Positions 1 through 7,764 of a stretch of DNA of 64,000 nucleotides are shown here, piece after piece. The stretch comes from Bordetella petrii (GTDB lineage Bacteria > Pseudomonadota > Gammaproteobacteria > Burkholderiales > Burkholderiaceae_B): positions 186,001 through 250,000 of the forward strand of contig WMBV01000002.1 of assembly GCA_017745595.1 (NCBI GenBank), read 5' to 3'. The translations under genes and the position numbers were made by a program. How positions within the stretch are numbered: position 1 is the first letter of the stretch; each line of letters starts with the position of its first letter. A model generated the notes under the pieces. The model had not been told where the DNA came from, did not search any database, and was given only the letters and a program-made list of their open reading frames with translations.

Positions 1-314
1 AGGGTCAGTGCCAGTTGCACGCCCGCCAATTGCCTCAAGGCCTTGAGTTCTCTGCCATTGATGTCGTCGCGCTCGTGCTTGGCGAACCCATACATAAAAA
101 ATGCCACGCTGCCAGCGCAATACGCCACCAGGGTACGCGCACCGCCACGTTTGCCCCGCCCTGGCAAAGCAATGCGTTTTTTCATCACATGCCCGCCCAG
201 AACGGCGTCGATCAGGCCGCTTTCCATTTCGGCCACAGCGGCAACCAGCGCCTGGTCTTGCAGGCCTTCTCTGAGCGCCCAGTGGTGAAACTGGCGCGTC
301 TTGTAGATACGCAT
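1..314 (-). CDS. RelE/HigB-type toxin (DUF1044-like), 3' end beyond window
   Basis: Reading down from an ATG at 314 gives an open frame of 104 codons that runs off the left edge. It begins MRIYKTRQFHHWALREGL and contains EMESGLIDAVLGG, KKRIALPGRGKRGGARTL and FFMYGFAKHERDDI. This is the pattern of the RelE-superfamily toxins once called DUF1044, ribosome-dependent mRNA interferases of type II toxin-antitoxin pairs. Family members are about 105-125 residues long, so only a few residues are missing. In this subfamily the antitoxin gene usually follows the toxin, which would place it left of the window. A perfect palindrome overlaps the likely promoter. The family call is firm; whether the system is active cannot be judged here. 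Confidence 0.82.
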   Translation of the reverse strand, partial: MRIYKTRQFHHWALREGLQDQALVAAVAEMESGLIDAVLGGHVMKKRIALPGRGKRGGARTLVAYCAGSVAFFMYGFAKHERDDINGRELKALRQLAGVQLALT

Positions 315-336
315 TGCAGATACCAATGCAAGTGAT

Positions 337-355
337 TATACCACTTAGTGGTATA
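337..355. promoter_or_regulatory. Palindromic operator over the toxin-antitoxin promoter
   Basis: The sequence TATACCAC-TTA-GTGGTATA is a perfect 8-bp inverted repeat with a 3-bp centre. On the minus strand its edge contains TATAAT (340 to 335), a consensus -10 box about 20 bp upstream of the toxin ATG. Type II toxin-antitoxin operons are usually repressed by the antitoxin binding such a palindrome. The role as operator is inference from position and symmetry. Confidence 0.6.
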
Positions 356-504
356 GAACAGGTGTCGACCGGCCTTCTGCGGCAGTAAGCCAGCTAACGA
401 TCAAAACGCAATTCTGGCCGGGCCGGAAAATCGGCGCCAGCGGAGGGCGGGACAAGATTGCCGCTTGCCCTGCAGATCCAGCCGCGCGCGGAACCGGCTG
501 CCGC

Positions 505-750
505 CTAGCTCTTGCGCCGGGGATACCCCTGGGCGCGGATGCGCTGCCAGACGACCTGTTTTTCTTCTTCGGTCATGAACACCCAGTTGGAGACTTCCAT
601 GGCGGTGCGGCCGCAGCCGCGGCAGATTTCGTCGAACAGCGTCGAGCAGACCGCCACGCAGGGCGAATCGGTGGCGGTGAAGGCTTGCTGCGCGGCATCG
701 GCGCAAACGGAATCGGGCGTGCCGGCGTTCTTGGAAGGGGTGTTGCTCAT
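505..750 (-). CDS. DUF1289 small cysteine-rich protein
   Basis: An 81-residue protein starting MSNTPSKNAG. It carries SPCVAVCSTLFDEICRGCGRT followed by EVSNW and a basic C-terminus ending GYPRRKS. The C-x3-C...C-x2-C arrangement followed by a conserved Trp is the DUF1289 signature; the cysteines probably bind a metal. The family has no established function. An upstream in-frame ATG at 828 would add 26 residues of low-complexity sequence that do not resemble the family, so I chose 750. It stands alone between the toxin gene and the hydrolase operon, on the same strand as both. Confidence 0.8.
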   Translation of the reverse strand: MSNTPSKNAGTPDSVCADAAQQAFTATDSPCVAVCSTLFDEICRGCGRTAMEVSNWVFMTEEEKQVVWQRIRAQGYPRRKS

Positions 751-841
751 GCGGCGCAGCTTACCATCCGGGGTGCGTCCCTTTTTGGATGGCCCTGCTG
801 GCATGACGGGTAGCCATGCCGCGTCCACCGGCCCCGCGCGG

Positions 842-861
842 GCGCCCCGTGCCCGGGGCGC
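842..861 (-). terminator. GC-rich hairpin downstream of the hydrolase gene
   Basis: GCGCCCCG-TGCC-CGGGGCGC forms a perfect 8-bp stem with a 4-base loop ten bases past the stop of the hydrolase gene. There is no T-run, so intrinsic termination is uncertain; it could instead stabilise the 3' end. Confidence 0.3.
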
Positions 862-870
862 GCCGGCCCT

Positions 871-1755
871 TCAGCGGAACAGCCGGGCGGCCTCTTCCAG
901 CACGAGTTCCGGCACTTCTTCGGCCAGGTAGTGCGCGCCCGGCAAGGCCCGCCCCGCGACGTCGTCGGCCACCGCGCGCCACAGGCCGAGCACGTCGAAA
1001 TTGCGTCCCACGGCACCGCGCTCGCCCCAGAATACCCGGACGGGCAGGCGCAGGCGTTCGCCGCTGGCGCGGCCCGCGCGGTCATGGTCGAGGTCGACGG
1101 TGGCGGACGCGCGGTAGTCTTCGCAGATACCGGCGGCCCAGCCCGGCAGCGCCGCGCAGCGCTCGTACTCGGCCAGCGCCCGGGGCGCGAACAGCGCCAG
1201 GCCGCCGGGCCGGCCGCCCATCACCGAACGCACGTAAAAACCCGGGTCGCGGCCTATCATGGTCTCGGGCAGCGGGGCCGGCTGGATCAGCCAGAACCAG
1301 TGGTAATAGGCTTGGGCAAAGGCGCGCGTCGTGCCCTCGTACATGTCCAGCGTGGGCGCGATGTCCAGCAGCATCATGCGCCGCACGCGCGGCGCGTGGT
1401 CCAGCGCCAGGCGGTGCGCCACCCGCGCGCCGCGGTCGTGCGCCAGTACGTCGAAGGTATCGAAGCCCAGCACCGCCATCAGTTCGGCCATGTCGCGCGC
1501 CATCTCGCGCTTGGAATGCGCCGCATGGCCGGGCGCGGCGGGCGGCTTGGCGCTGTCGCCATAGCCGCGCAGGTCGGCGGCCACGCAAGTATGGCGGCGC
1601 GTCAGCTCGGGCCATACGCGATGCCAGATGACATGGGTTTGCGGATGCCCGTGCAGCAGCAACAGGGGCGGCCCAGACCCCTGCACCCGCGCGGCGATGC
1701 CCACGCCATTGACGTCATAGGTTCGCAGCGGCAGGTCGAATAACGTGTCGGTCAA
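871..1755 (-). CDS. Haloacetate (fluoroacetate) dehalogenase-like alpha/beta hydrolase
   Basis: A 294-residue alpha/beta hydrolase. The oxyanion-hole motif is HGHPQTH (residues 35-41), DLRGYGDS follows at 61-68, and the nucleophile motif is HDRGAR with Asp107. Family knowledge: fluoroacetate dehalogenases use this Asp, two arginines (here R108 and R111) to hold the substrate carboxylate, and a His-Trp pair plus a Tyr as halide pocket; here H152-W153 and Y214 fit. The candidate general-base His is H275 and the acid Asp131. The gene starts 36 bp after leuD and is likely co-transcribed with leuC-leuD, so the natural substrate may be a carboxylic acid from that pathway rather than a haloacetate. 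Family assignment is strong; substrate is open. Confidence 0.8.
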   Translation of the reverse strand: MTDTLFDLPLRTYDVNGVGIAARVQGSGPPLLLLHGHPQTHVIWHRVWPELTRRHTCVAADLRGYGDSAKPPAAPGHAAHSKREMARDMAELMAVLGFDTFDVLAHDRGARVAHRLALDHAPRVRRMMLLDIAPTLDMYEGTTRAFAQAYYHWFWLIQPAPLPETMIGRDPGFYVRSVMGGRPGGLALFAPRALAEYERCAALPGWAAGICEDYRASATVDLDHDRAGRASGERLRLPVRVFWGERGAVGRNFDVLGLWRAVADDVAGRALPGAHYLAEEVPELVLEEAARLFR

Positions 1756-1791
1756 TGAGGTCTCCGGTAAGCAGGTGAAAAGGCGGGCAAG

Positions 1792-2442
1792 TCAGCCCGC
1801 CGCGCCCAGCCGGGCGCGCACGCGGTGCGCGACGTCGCGCATCCAGGGGTGGCGGGCCCAGTGCGCGGCCTCGTAGCGGGCAATGTCGTCCAACTGTTGC
1901 AGCGTCGCGCCCACCATGTCCTGGCCATGGGCGTACATATTGCGATGCCGGGCCGAGAGTTCGAACGATGCCGTCCAGCCGCCGGCGGCCGCGACCGTGC
2001 CGGCCAGCACGTCGATTTCGAGCCGGTGGCTGTCCGTATTGGACACCCGCCGCAGCAGCGCGTCGACCTGCGGCGCGGGCAGGGTGATCAGCAACAGGCC
2101 GTTGTTCAAGGCATTGAAAAAAAAGATCTCGCCGAAACTCGGCGCGATGATGGCGCGGATGCCGAACTGCTGCAAGCCCCACACGGCGTGCTCGCGGCTC
2201 GAGCCGCAGCCGAAGTTGGGGCCCGCCACCAGAACGGATGCGCCCGCGTACGCCGGCTGGTTCAGCACGCAATCCACGCGCGGCGCGCCGGCCGCGTCGA
2301 ACCGCAGGTCGTACAGCAGGCCGCGGTCCAGGCCCGCCTTGTCCACGATGCGCAGGAACTGCTTGGGCATGATCTGGTCGGTGTCCAGGTTGCTCAGCGG
2401 CAAGGGCGCCGCGATGCCGGCAATGACGGAAGACGGGTTCAT
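1792..2442 (-). CDS. Isopropylmalate dehydratase small subunit-like (LeuD family, probable accessory copy)
   Basis: A 216-residue swivel-domain subunit of the aconitase superfamily. MNPSSVIAGIAAPLPLSNLDTDQI at the start, NFGCGSSREHAVWGL near residues 75-90 (substrate-binding loop) and IIAPSFGEIFFFN are typical of LeuD. The start ATG overlaps the leuC stop (ATGA), so the two are translationally coupled and make one heterodimeric hydro-lyase. Such duplicated LeuCD pairs next to a LysR gene and Bug genes often act on other hydroxy-dicarboxylates (citramalate, dimethylmalate and similar) rather than in leucine synthesis; no leuB or leuA is nearby, which agrees. Substrate is unknown. Confidence 0.85.
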   Translation of the reverse strand: MNPSSVIAGIAAPLPLSNLDTDQIMPKQFLRIVDKAGLDRGLLYDLRFDAAGAPRVDCVLNQPAYAGASVLVAGPNFGCGSSREHAVWGLQQFGIRAIIAPSFGEIFFFNALNNGLLLITLPAPQVDALLRRVSNTDSHRLEIDVLAGTVAAAGGWTASFELSARHRNMYAHGQDMVGATLQQLDDIARYEAAHWARHPWMRDVAHRVRARLGAAG

Positions 2443-3860
2443 GGGGCCTGCTCCAGCGTGCGTGCATCGACGATACGGCCGGCCAGCGCGGCCGCGGCGG
2501 CCATGGCCGGGCTCATCAGGTGCGTGCGGCCGCCGCGTCCCTGGCGGCCTTCGAAATTGCGGTTGGTGGTCGACGCGCAGCGCTCGCCGGGGCGCAGCAC
2601 GTCGTCGTTCATGGCCAGGCACATCGAACAGCCCGGCTGGCGCCATTCGAAGCCGGCCTCGATCAGTTGCGCCGCGATGCCCTCGGCCTCGGCCTGTTCC
2701 CGCACGGCGCCCGACCCGGGCACGACCATGGCGCGCACGCCCGGCGCCACCTTGCGGCCGCGCGCCAGCCCGGCCACCACGCGCAGGTCTTCGATGCGGC
2801 CGTTCGTGCAGGACCCAATGAAGACCCGGTCGATCGGCACGCCGGCAATGGGCGTGCCCGGCGCCAGGCCGATATAGTCCACGGCCTTGCGCAGGGCAAG
2901 GCGCGCCAGCGTATCGGATTCGGCATCGGGGTCCGGCACCCTGCCGTCCACCGGCAGGGCCTGGTCGGGGCTGGTGCCCCAGGTAACGAAGGGCGCGATC
3001 GACGCGGCATCGAACACGTGTTCGGCCTCGAAGCGCGCCCCGGCATCGGAATGCAGGGTGTTCCAATGGGCGCGCGCCGATGCCAGTTCGGCCCCGGCCA
3101 GGTGCGGGGCATGCGCCTCGACATAGCGGCGCGTGGTGTCGTCGGGCGCGATCAGCGCGGCGCGCGCGCCGGCCTCGACGGTCATGTTGCACAGGGTCAT
3201 GCGGGCTTCGGCCGACAGCGTATCGATGGCCCGGCCGCAGTATTCCACGGCGTAGCCGCGCGCGCCCTGGGCGCCCAGCCGGTGCACCACGTAGATCACC
3301 AGGTCTTTGGCCGACACGCCGGCGGGCAAGCGGCCGCCGATGCGCACGCGCATATTGCGCGCCTTGCGGTACACCAGGGTCTGCGTGGCGAGAATATGCT
3401 CGACCTCGGACGTGCCGATGCCGAATCCCAGCGCGCCCAGCGCCCCGTAAGTGGTGGTGTGGCTGTCGCCGCACAGCACCACCATGCCGGGCAATACCAT
3501 GCCCTGCTCGGGCGCCACCACATGCTCGATGCCCTGCAGCGGATCGGTCGTGTCGAACAGCACGATGTCCTGTTCGTCGCAGTTGCGCTTCAGATTGCGC
3601 GCCTGCAGCGCCGACGCAGGCTCTTGGATCACCCGCGCCGCGGGCGGCACGGCATGGGTGGGAATCACGTGGTCCACCACCGCCATCTGCTGGCCCGGCC
3701 GCAGCACGCGGCGGCCGCGCGCCGCCAGGCCGCTGAAGGCCTGCGGGCTGGTGTACTCGTTCATGATGTGCAGGTCGACATACAGCAGCACGTGCTCGTC
3801 GTCGATGCGGGCCACCTCATGGCTGGCCACCAGTTTGTCGTAGAGTGTCATGCCGGGCAT
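2439..3860 (-). CDS. Isopropylmalate dehydratase large subunit-like (LeuC family, probable accessory copy)
   Basis: A 473-residue aconitase-superfamily large subunit. The [4Fe-4S] ligands are visible as the Cys of IGSCTNGR (about residue 345) and the pair in PGCSMC (about residues 405-408); LCGDSHTTTYGALGALGFGIG near 130-150 is the family active-site segment. It pairs with the overlapping leuD to hydrate and dehydrate a 2- or 3-hydroxy dicarboxylate. It heads the operon leuC-leuD-dehalogenase-like hydrolase and faces a LysR regulator, with a decayed Bug gene between. The absence of other leucine-pathway genes points to a catabolic paralogue. An alternative start four codons in (MTLYDKL) is equally plausible. 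Confidence 0.87.
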   Translation of the reverse strand: MPGMTLYDKLVASHEVARIDDEHVLLYVDLHIMNEYTSPQAFSGLAARGRRVLRPGQQMAVVDHVIPTHAVPPAARVIQEPASALQARNLKRNCDEQDIVLFDTTDPLQGIEHVVAPEQGMVLPGMVVLCGDSHTTTYGALGALGFGIGTSEVEHILATQTLVYRKARNMRVRIGGRLPAGVSAKDLVIYVVHRLGAQGARGYAVEYCGRAIDTLSAEARMTLCNMTVEAGARAALIAPDDTTRRYVEAHAPHLAGAELASARAHWNTLHSDAGARFEAEHVFDAASIAPFVTWGTSPDQALPVDGRVPDPDAESDTLARLALRKAVDYIGLAPGTPIAGVPIDRVFIGSCTNGRIEDLRVVAGLARGRKVAPGVRAMVVPGSGAVREQAEAEGIAAQLIEAGFEWRQPGCSMCLAMNDDVLRPGERCASTTNRNFEGRQGRGGRTHLMSPAMAAAAALAGRIVDARTLEQAP

Positions 3861-3918
3861 GATCGGAATTCCTCGATGCGGAATGCGGGCCGCGGCAAGC
3901 GCCGCGGCGCCGCGGGCG

Positions 3919-4098
3919 TCAGTTGGGTTCGATGCCGGCGGCCTTGATGATGCCCGCCCAGCGCGTCATTTCTTCGGCCACCATCTTGTCGGTATCGGCA
4001 GGCGTGGACACCAGCGCCTCGAATCCTTCCCGCTTCATGCGCTCGACCACTTCGGGCGAACGCAGCACGGCGCGTCGGAAGGGAAGCGTAGTCGTCAT
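3919..4098 (-). pseudogene. Remnant of a TctC/Bug solute-binding protein (C-terminal tail only)
   Basis: The 59-codon reading MTTTLPFRRAVLRSPEVVERMKRE... ending AEEMTRWAGIIKAAGIEPN is recognisable as the last 45-50 residues of a Bug-family (TctC) periplasmic binding protein: the tail pattern L-x-P-E-V-x-E-R-x-x-x-x-G, then STPAD, then E-x-x-R-W-x-x-I-I-K-A-A-G-I. Full-length members have about 320 residues, so more than 80 percent is missing. The first nine codons could be a leftover 5' end fused to the tail by an internal deletion. It lies between leuC and the LysR gene, where an intact Bug gene would be expected in this type of operon. It is unlikely to encode a working protein. Confidence 0.72.
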
Positions 4099-4236
4099 CG
4101 AAGTCTCCGTTGGCGGGCTCGCGGCGCGGCCCGGGGTGTGACTGTGGTGCCAGTGTATAAGCCTGTTTTGTTCTTATAATTAATTCATTCGTAAAGCTTT
4201 ATTCAATCTAATTTAATAATAGTGCGAGGCGCCCCC
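4099..4236. promoter_or_regulatory. AT-rich divergent control region between LysR gene and leuCD operon
   Basis: The stretch 4150-4220 is strikingly AT-rich for this genome (runs such as TTCTTATAATTAATTCATTC and TCTAATTTAATAATA). It separates the LysR-type regulator from the oppositely transcribed operon it probably controls, the usual arrangement for LysR proteins. TATAAT-like -10 boxes occur in it, but I cannot single out one operator. Confidence 0.5.
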
Positions 4237-5160
4237 ATGGATGCCCTGTCCGACCTGGCTTTTTTTGCATTGCTGGTGAAGCACGCCAACCTGTCGGCCG
4301 CCGCGCGCGAACTGGGCCTGACGCCGCCGGCGGTCAGCACCCGGCTGGCCAACCTGGAACGGCGCCTGGGCGTGCGTTTGCTGAACCGCACGACGCGGCG
4401 GGTCAGTGTCACTCATGAAGGGGAACTGTACCTGGCCGAAGGCAGCCGCATCCTGGCCGACCTGGAAACGCTGGAACGCAACGTCGCCAGCGCCCGGGCG
4501 CAACCGCGCGGGTTGCTGCGCCTGAACGCCACCTTCGGGTTCGGCCGCGCGCACATCGTGCCGGCGGTCTCCGATTTCTCTTTGCAGTACCCCGAAGTCG
4601 AGGTGCAGATGCAATTGACCGACAAACCGGTCAACCTGATGGACGAGGGCTACGACGTGGCGGTGCGCTTCGGCGACATGCCCGATGCGCGCCTGACGGC
4701 CCGCAAGATCGCCTCGAACCGCCGCCTGCTGTGCGCGTCGCCGCGCTACCTGCGCGCCCAGGGCGAGCCGCGCACCCCCGGCGAACTGCAGCGGCACCGC
4801 TGCATCGTGGTGCGCGAGAACGACGTGGCCTACGGCACATGGCATTTGCGGGCCGGCCAACGCATCGAAACCGTCAAGGTGCGCGGGCCGCTCAGTTCCA
4901 ACGACGGCCAGAGCGCGCTGGAATGGGCATTGGCCGGCCACGGCATCGTGATGCGTTCGGAATGGGAAACCGCGCCCTATCTCAGGTCGGGGCGCCTGCG
5001 GCAGGTCTTGTCCGACTGGGACACGCCGCCGGCCGATATCCATGCTCTGTACCCCGAACGCCTGAACCTGCCGGCCAAGACCGTGGCGTTCGTCGAATTC
5101 CTGGTGCAACGCTTCGCCGGCCACGTACGGCCGCCCGGCAGCGACGCCCACGTGTGGTGA
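4237..5160 (+). CDS. LysR-family transcriptional regulator
   Basis: A 307-residue regulator. The N-terminal winged helix-turn-helix (residues 1-60) reads MDALSDLAFFALLVKHANLS, AARELGLTPPAVSTRLANLE and LGVRLLNRTTRRVSVTHEG; the rest is a LysR substrate-binding domain, of the subgroup with DEGYDVAVRFG near residue 140. I chose the ATG at 4237; a GTG at 4222 would add five residues not typical of the family. Divergence from the LeuCD/hydrolase operon suggests it activates that operon in response to a pathway acid. A repeat element directly follows the gene and probably ends transcription. Confidence 0.87.
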   Translation: MDALSDLAFFALLVKHANLSAAARELGLTPPAVSTRLANLERRLGVRLLNRTTRRVSVTHEGELYLAEGSRILADLETLERNVASARAQPRGLLRLNATFGFGRAHIVPAVSDFSLQYPEVEVQMQLTDKPVNLMDEGYDVAVRFGDMPDARLTARKIASNRRLLCASPRYLRAQGEPRTPGELQRHRCIVVRENDVAYGTWHLRAGQRIETVKVRGPLSSNDGQSALEWALAGHGIVMRSEWETAPYLRSGRLRQVLSDWDTPPADIHALYPERLNLPAKTVAFVEFLVQRFAGHVRPPGSDAHVW

Positions 5161-5177
5161 TGGCCAGGCGGAGAAGG

Positions 5178-5304
5178 CAGGTGTCAGGCTCCCGCCAGGG
5201 TGCCTGACACCGAAGCAGGCAGACAGTCTGCCCACCCCGGTGTCTGACACCCTGCGGGAGTCAGACACCTGCCCAGAAGCACCCTGGCGGGAGCCAGACA
5301 CCTG
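5178..5304. repeat. REPIN-like repeat, copy 1 (composite, two and a half units)
   Basis: Unit at 5178-5212 (CAGGTGTCAGGCTCCC...), a 25-bp loop, inverted unit at 5238-5271 (CGGTGTCTGACACCC...CAGACACCTG), then after 8 bp a further half unit 5280-5304. Each unit is itself a hairpin (outer arms CAGGTGTCWGRC / GYCWGACACC). It sits between the convergent LysR and Bug genes. The first unit carries transition changes relative to the second and so does not pair perfectly with it. Confidence 0.85.
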
Positions 5305-5341
5305 CCTGAGACACCTGGCCCGGCAACACCTGCTCGCCCCC

Positions 5342-6328
5342 TCACTTCCCGGCGCGCGCTTTTCCGACCTTGAGTTTGCTCAGCACTTCTTCGACGCTGC
5401 GGGTTTCGGCGGCCAGCATGTCATTGGTGTCGCGCGCATTCAGGTAGCGCGGCGCCCACTGGTTTTTTTCCAGGAACGCGCGCCATTCCTCGGTGTCCGA
5501 CACCTGCTTCAGCGCCGCTTCCCAGAACTTGACCTGCTCGGGCGAAATGCCCTTGGGCGCCAGCACGCCTTGCGGCGACGACGTGATCACATCGATGCCC
5601 AGCTCTTTCCACGTGGGCGTATCGCTGAGCACGCCCTGCAGGCGCTCGGGCGAGCCGATGACCAGCAGGCGCACCTTGCCCGTTTGCAGCGCCGGGATGA
5701 TGGTGGGCGTGGTCGCGCCCACCACGTCGACGTTGCCGCCAATGAGGTTGGTAATGGATTCGCCGGACGACTTGAACGGCACGAACGTCAGTTTCGAGAT
5801 ATCGACGCCCGCATGCATCAGGGGCTTGGCCACGCCGACATGCACATCGTTGCCCAGCGTCGCGGCAATGGCGATGTTCAGGTCGTCGGGAGTTTTCTTC
5901 AGGTGCTCGACCAGATCCTGCGCCGTCTTGAACGGCGAATCGCTGCGCACCAGCACGCCCACATAGCCGTCCAGCAGCATCGCTACGGGCGTGTAGTCTT
6001 TGTACGAGACCTTGATGTTGCCCAGATAATTATTGTTGACCATCGAGGTGGCCAGGGTCATCAGATAGTGCGGGTCTCCGGCATGCTGGTCCAGCACATT
6101 CAGGGCCACCTGGGTCGAGGCGCCGGGCTTGTTCAGCACGATGAAGTCGCGCACCAGTTTGTGGGACACCAGCAGTTCCTGCAGCTTGCGGGCCACCGCG
6201 TCCAGCGAGCCGCCCGGCCCCGCCGGCACGATGAACTGCACCTCTTTGGTGATTTCGGCCGGGGCCGCGCTGCCGGGCGACGGGCACAGGGCCAGGCAGG
6301 CCAGCCATCCTAGAATATGTTTTCTCAT
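5342..6328 (-). CDS. Bug-family (TctC) periplasmic solute-binding protein
   Basis: A 328-residue exported protein with signal peptide MRKHILGWLACLALCPSPGS-AAPA. The mature part shows the Bug fold: VQFIVPAGPGGSLDAVARKL near the N-terminus, VLNKPGASTQVALN, and a late segment SSPQGVLAPKGISPEQVKFW. Bug proteins bind carboxylates for tripartite tricarboxylate transporters, but most Bordetella-type genomes carry many orphan copies without TctAB, as here. It is the last gene of the acyl-CoA carboxylase/synthetase operon, 50 bp after the biotin carboxylase gene, so its ligand is probably the acid that the operon activates. A repeat element follows. Confidence 0.88.
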   Translation of the reverse strand: MRKHILGWLACLALCPSPGSAAPAEITKEVQFIVPAGPGGSLDAVARKLQELLVSHKLVRDFIVLNKPGASTQVALNVLDQHAGDPHYLMTLATSMVNNNYLGNIKVSYKDYTPVAMLLDGYVGVLVRSDSPFKTAQDLVEHLKKTPDDLNIAIAATLGNDVHVGVAKPLMHAGVDISKLTFVPFKSSGESITNLIGGNVDVVGATTPTIIPALQTGKVRLLVIGSPERLQGVLSDTPTWKELGIDVITSSPQGVLAPKGISPEQVKFWEAALKQVSDTEEWRAFLEKNQWAPRYLNARDTNDMLAAETRSVEEVLSKLKVGKARAGK

Positions 6329-6378
6329 CTTAGTGTCTCCTCAAGCTGAAAATGCCGTAACGCTGGACTTGACCCGGC

Positions 6379-7764
6379 TTACAGCAGGCGCTGCATGGGA
6401 TGCTTGCAGTACATCTGCTCTTTGATGAATCGGGTATGCACGTCGTTGTCGCGAAACGCGGGCTCGTCCAGCAGGCGCCGATGGAACGACAGCGTGGTGG
6501 CCACGCCTTCGATGCGCGCCTCGTGCAGGGCACGCCGCATGCGGGCCAGCGCCTCGTCGCGGTCCTGGCCCCATACCAGCAGCTTGCCCAGCAACGAGTC
6601 GTAATGCGCGGGCAGCGCATAGCCCGGATACACATGCGTGTCGACGCGGATGCCCGGGCCCGCCGGCATGGCGAACTCGTCGATGCGGCCGCTGCGCGGC
6701 AGGAAGCCTTTGTCGGGATCTTCGGCGTTGATGCGCAGTTCGATGGCATGCCCGCGCAGATTCACGTCTTGCTGGCGCAGGCCCAGGGGCCGGCCGGCCG
6801 CGATGGACAGCTGCAGTTTCACCAGATCGATGCCAGTCAGCAATTCGGTGACCGGATGCTCGACCTGGATGCGGGTATTCATTTCGATGAAATAGAAGGC
6901 GTCGGCCGCCACGTCCACCACGAATTCCACCGTGCCGGCGCTGCGATAGCCGATGGTCTCGGCCAGGCGCGTGGCCGCGGCGCGGATCCGTTCCTGCATC
7001 GCCGGGCTCAGGATGGCCGCGGGCGCTTCTTCGACCAGTTTCTGGTGCCGGCGCTGCAATGAGCAGTCGCGTTCGCCCAGATGAATGACCTGGCGGCCGT
7101 CGCCGACGATCTGCACCTCGATGTGCCGCACGCGCTCGAGGAATTTCTCGATATAGACCTCGCCGCAGCCGAACGAGGCCTCGGCCTCGGCCACCGCGCG
7201 TTCCATGCTTTCGGCAAGCTCGCGGTCGTCGCGGGCGACCCGCATGCCGCGGCCGCCGCCGCCCGCCGAGGCCTTGATCAGCACCGGATAACCCACCTGG
7301 TGCGCCATGGTCAGGGCCTCGTCCACCGAGCCGACCGCCGCGGCCGAACCCGGTATGACGGGCACGCCCGCGGCCTCGGCGCACTGGCGCGCGGCGATCT
7401 TGTCGCCCATCGTCCGGATGGCGGCGGGCTGCGGGCCGATGTACACCAGCCCGGCCTGTTCCACCTGCTCGGCGAAATCCGCGTTCTCGGACAGGAATCC
7501 GTAGCCGGGGTGCACGGCATCGGCGTCCGTGCCGCGCGCGGCATCGAGCAAGGCGCCGGTATTCAAATAACTGTCGGCAGGCTTGGGGCCGCCGATGCAG
7601 ACGGCCTCGTCGGCCAGGCGCACCGCCAGCGTATCCTGGTCGGCCTCGGAATATACCTGGACGGAAGCCAGCCCGGCTTCGCGGCAGGCCCGCACAATGC
7701 GCAGGGCGATTTCGCCGCGGTTGGCGACCAGGACTTTATGAAAGGGACGTGGCTGGGTGGTCAT
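6379..7764 (-). CDS. Biotin carboxylase subunit of an acyl-CoA carboxylase (AccC-type)
   Basis: A 461-residue ATP-grasp biotin carboxylase. KVLVANRGEIALRIVRACRE (about 9-28) opens the N-terminal domain, KASAGGGGRGMR is the glycine-rich ATP loop, HLGERDCSLQRRHQKLVEE and FYFIEMNTRIQVEHPVTE carry catalytic residues, and the C-terminal cap follows. It carboxylates biotin on the separate carrier encoded upstream. The ATG at 7764 overlaps the stop of the CoA-ligase gene (ATGA); reading further upstream would add an overlapping 58-residue extension foreign to the family. The protein is too short for a fused biotin domain, matching the stand-alone carrier. It is probably not the housekeeping AccC, which normally lies with accB. 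Confidence 0.9.
   Translation of the reverse strand: MTTQPRPFHKVLVANRGEIALRIVRACREAGLASVQVYSEADQDTLAVRLADEAVCIGGPKPADSYLNTGALLDAARGTDADAVHPGYGFLSENADFAEQVEQAGLVYIGPQPAAIRTMGDKIAARQCAEAAGVPVIPGSAAAVGSVDEALTMAHQVGYPVLIKASAGGGGRGMRVARDDRELAESMERAVAEAEASFGCGEVYIEKFLERVRHIEVQIVGDGRQVIHLGERDCSLQRRHQKLVEEAPAAILSPAMQERIRAAATRLAETIGYRSAGTVEFVVDVAADAFYFIEMNTRIQVEHPVTELLTGIDLVKLQLSIAAGRPLGLRQQDVNLRGHAIELRINAEDPDKGFLPRSGRIDEFAMPAGPGIRVDTHVYPGYALPAHYDSLLGKLLVWGQDRDEALARMRRALHEARIEGVATTLSFHRRLLDEPAFRDNDVHTRFIKEQMYCKHPMQRLL

Noticed and set aside
1792-3860. Biosynthetic leucine operon
   Set aside because: No leuA or leuB; divergent LysR gene and a hydrolase instead point to an accessory catabolic copy.
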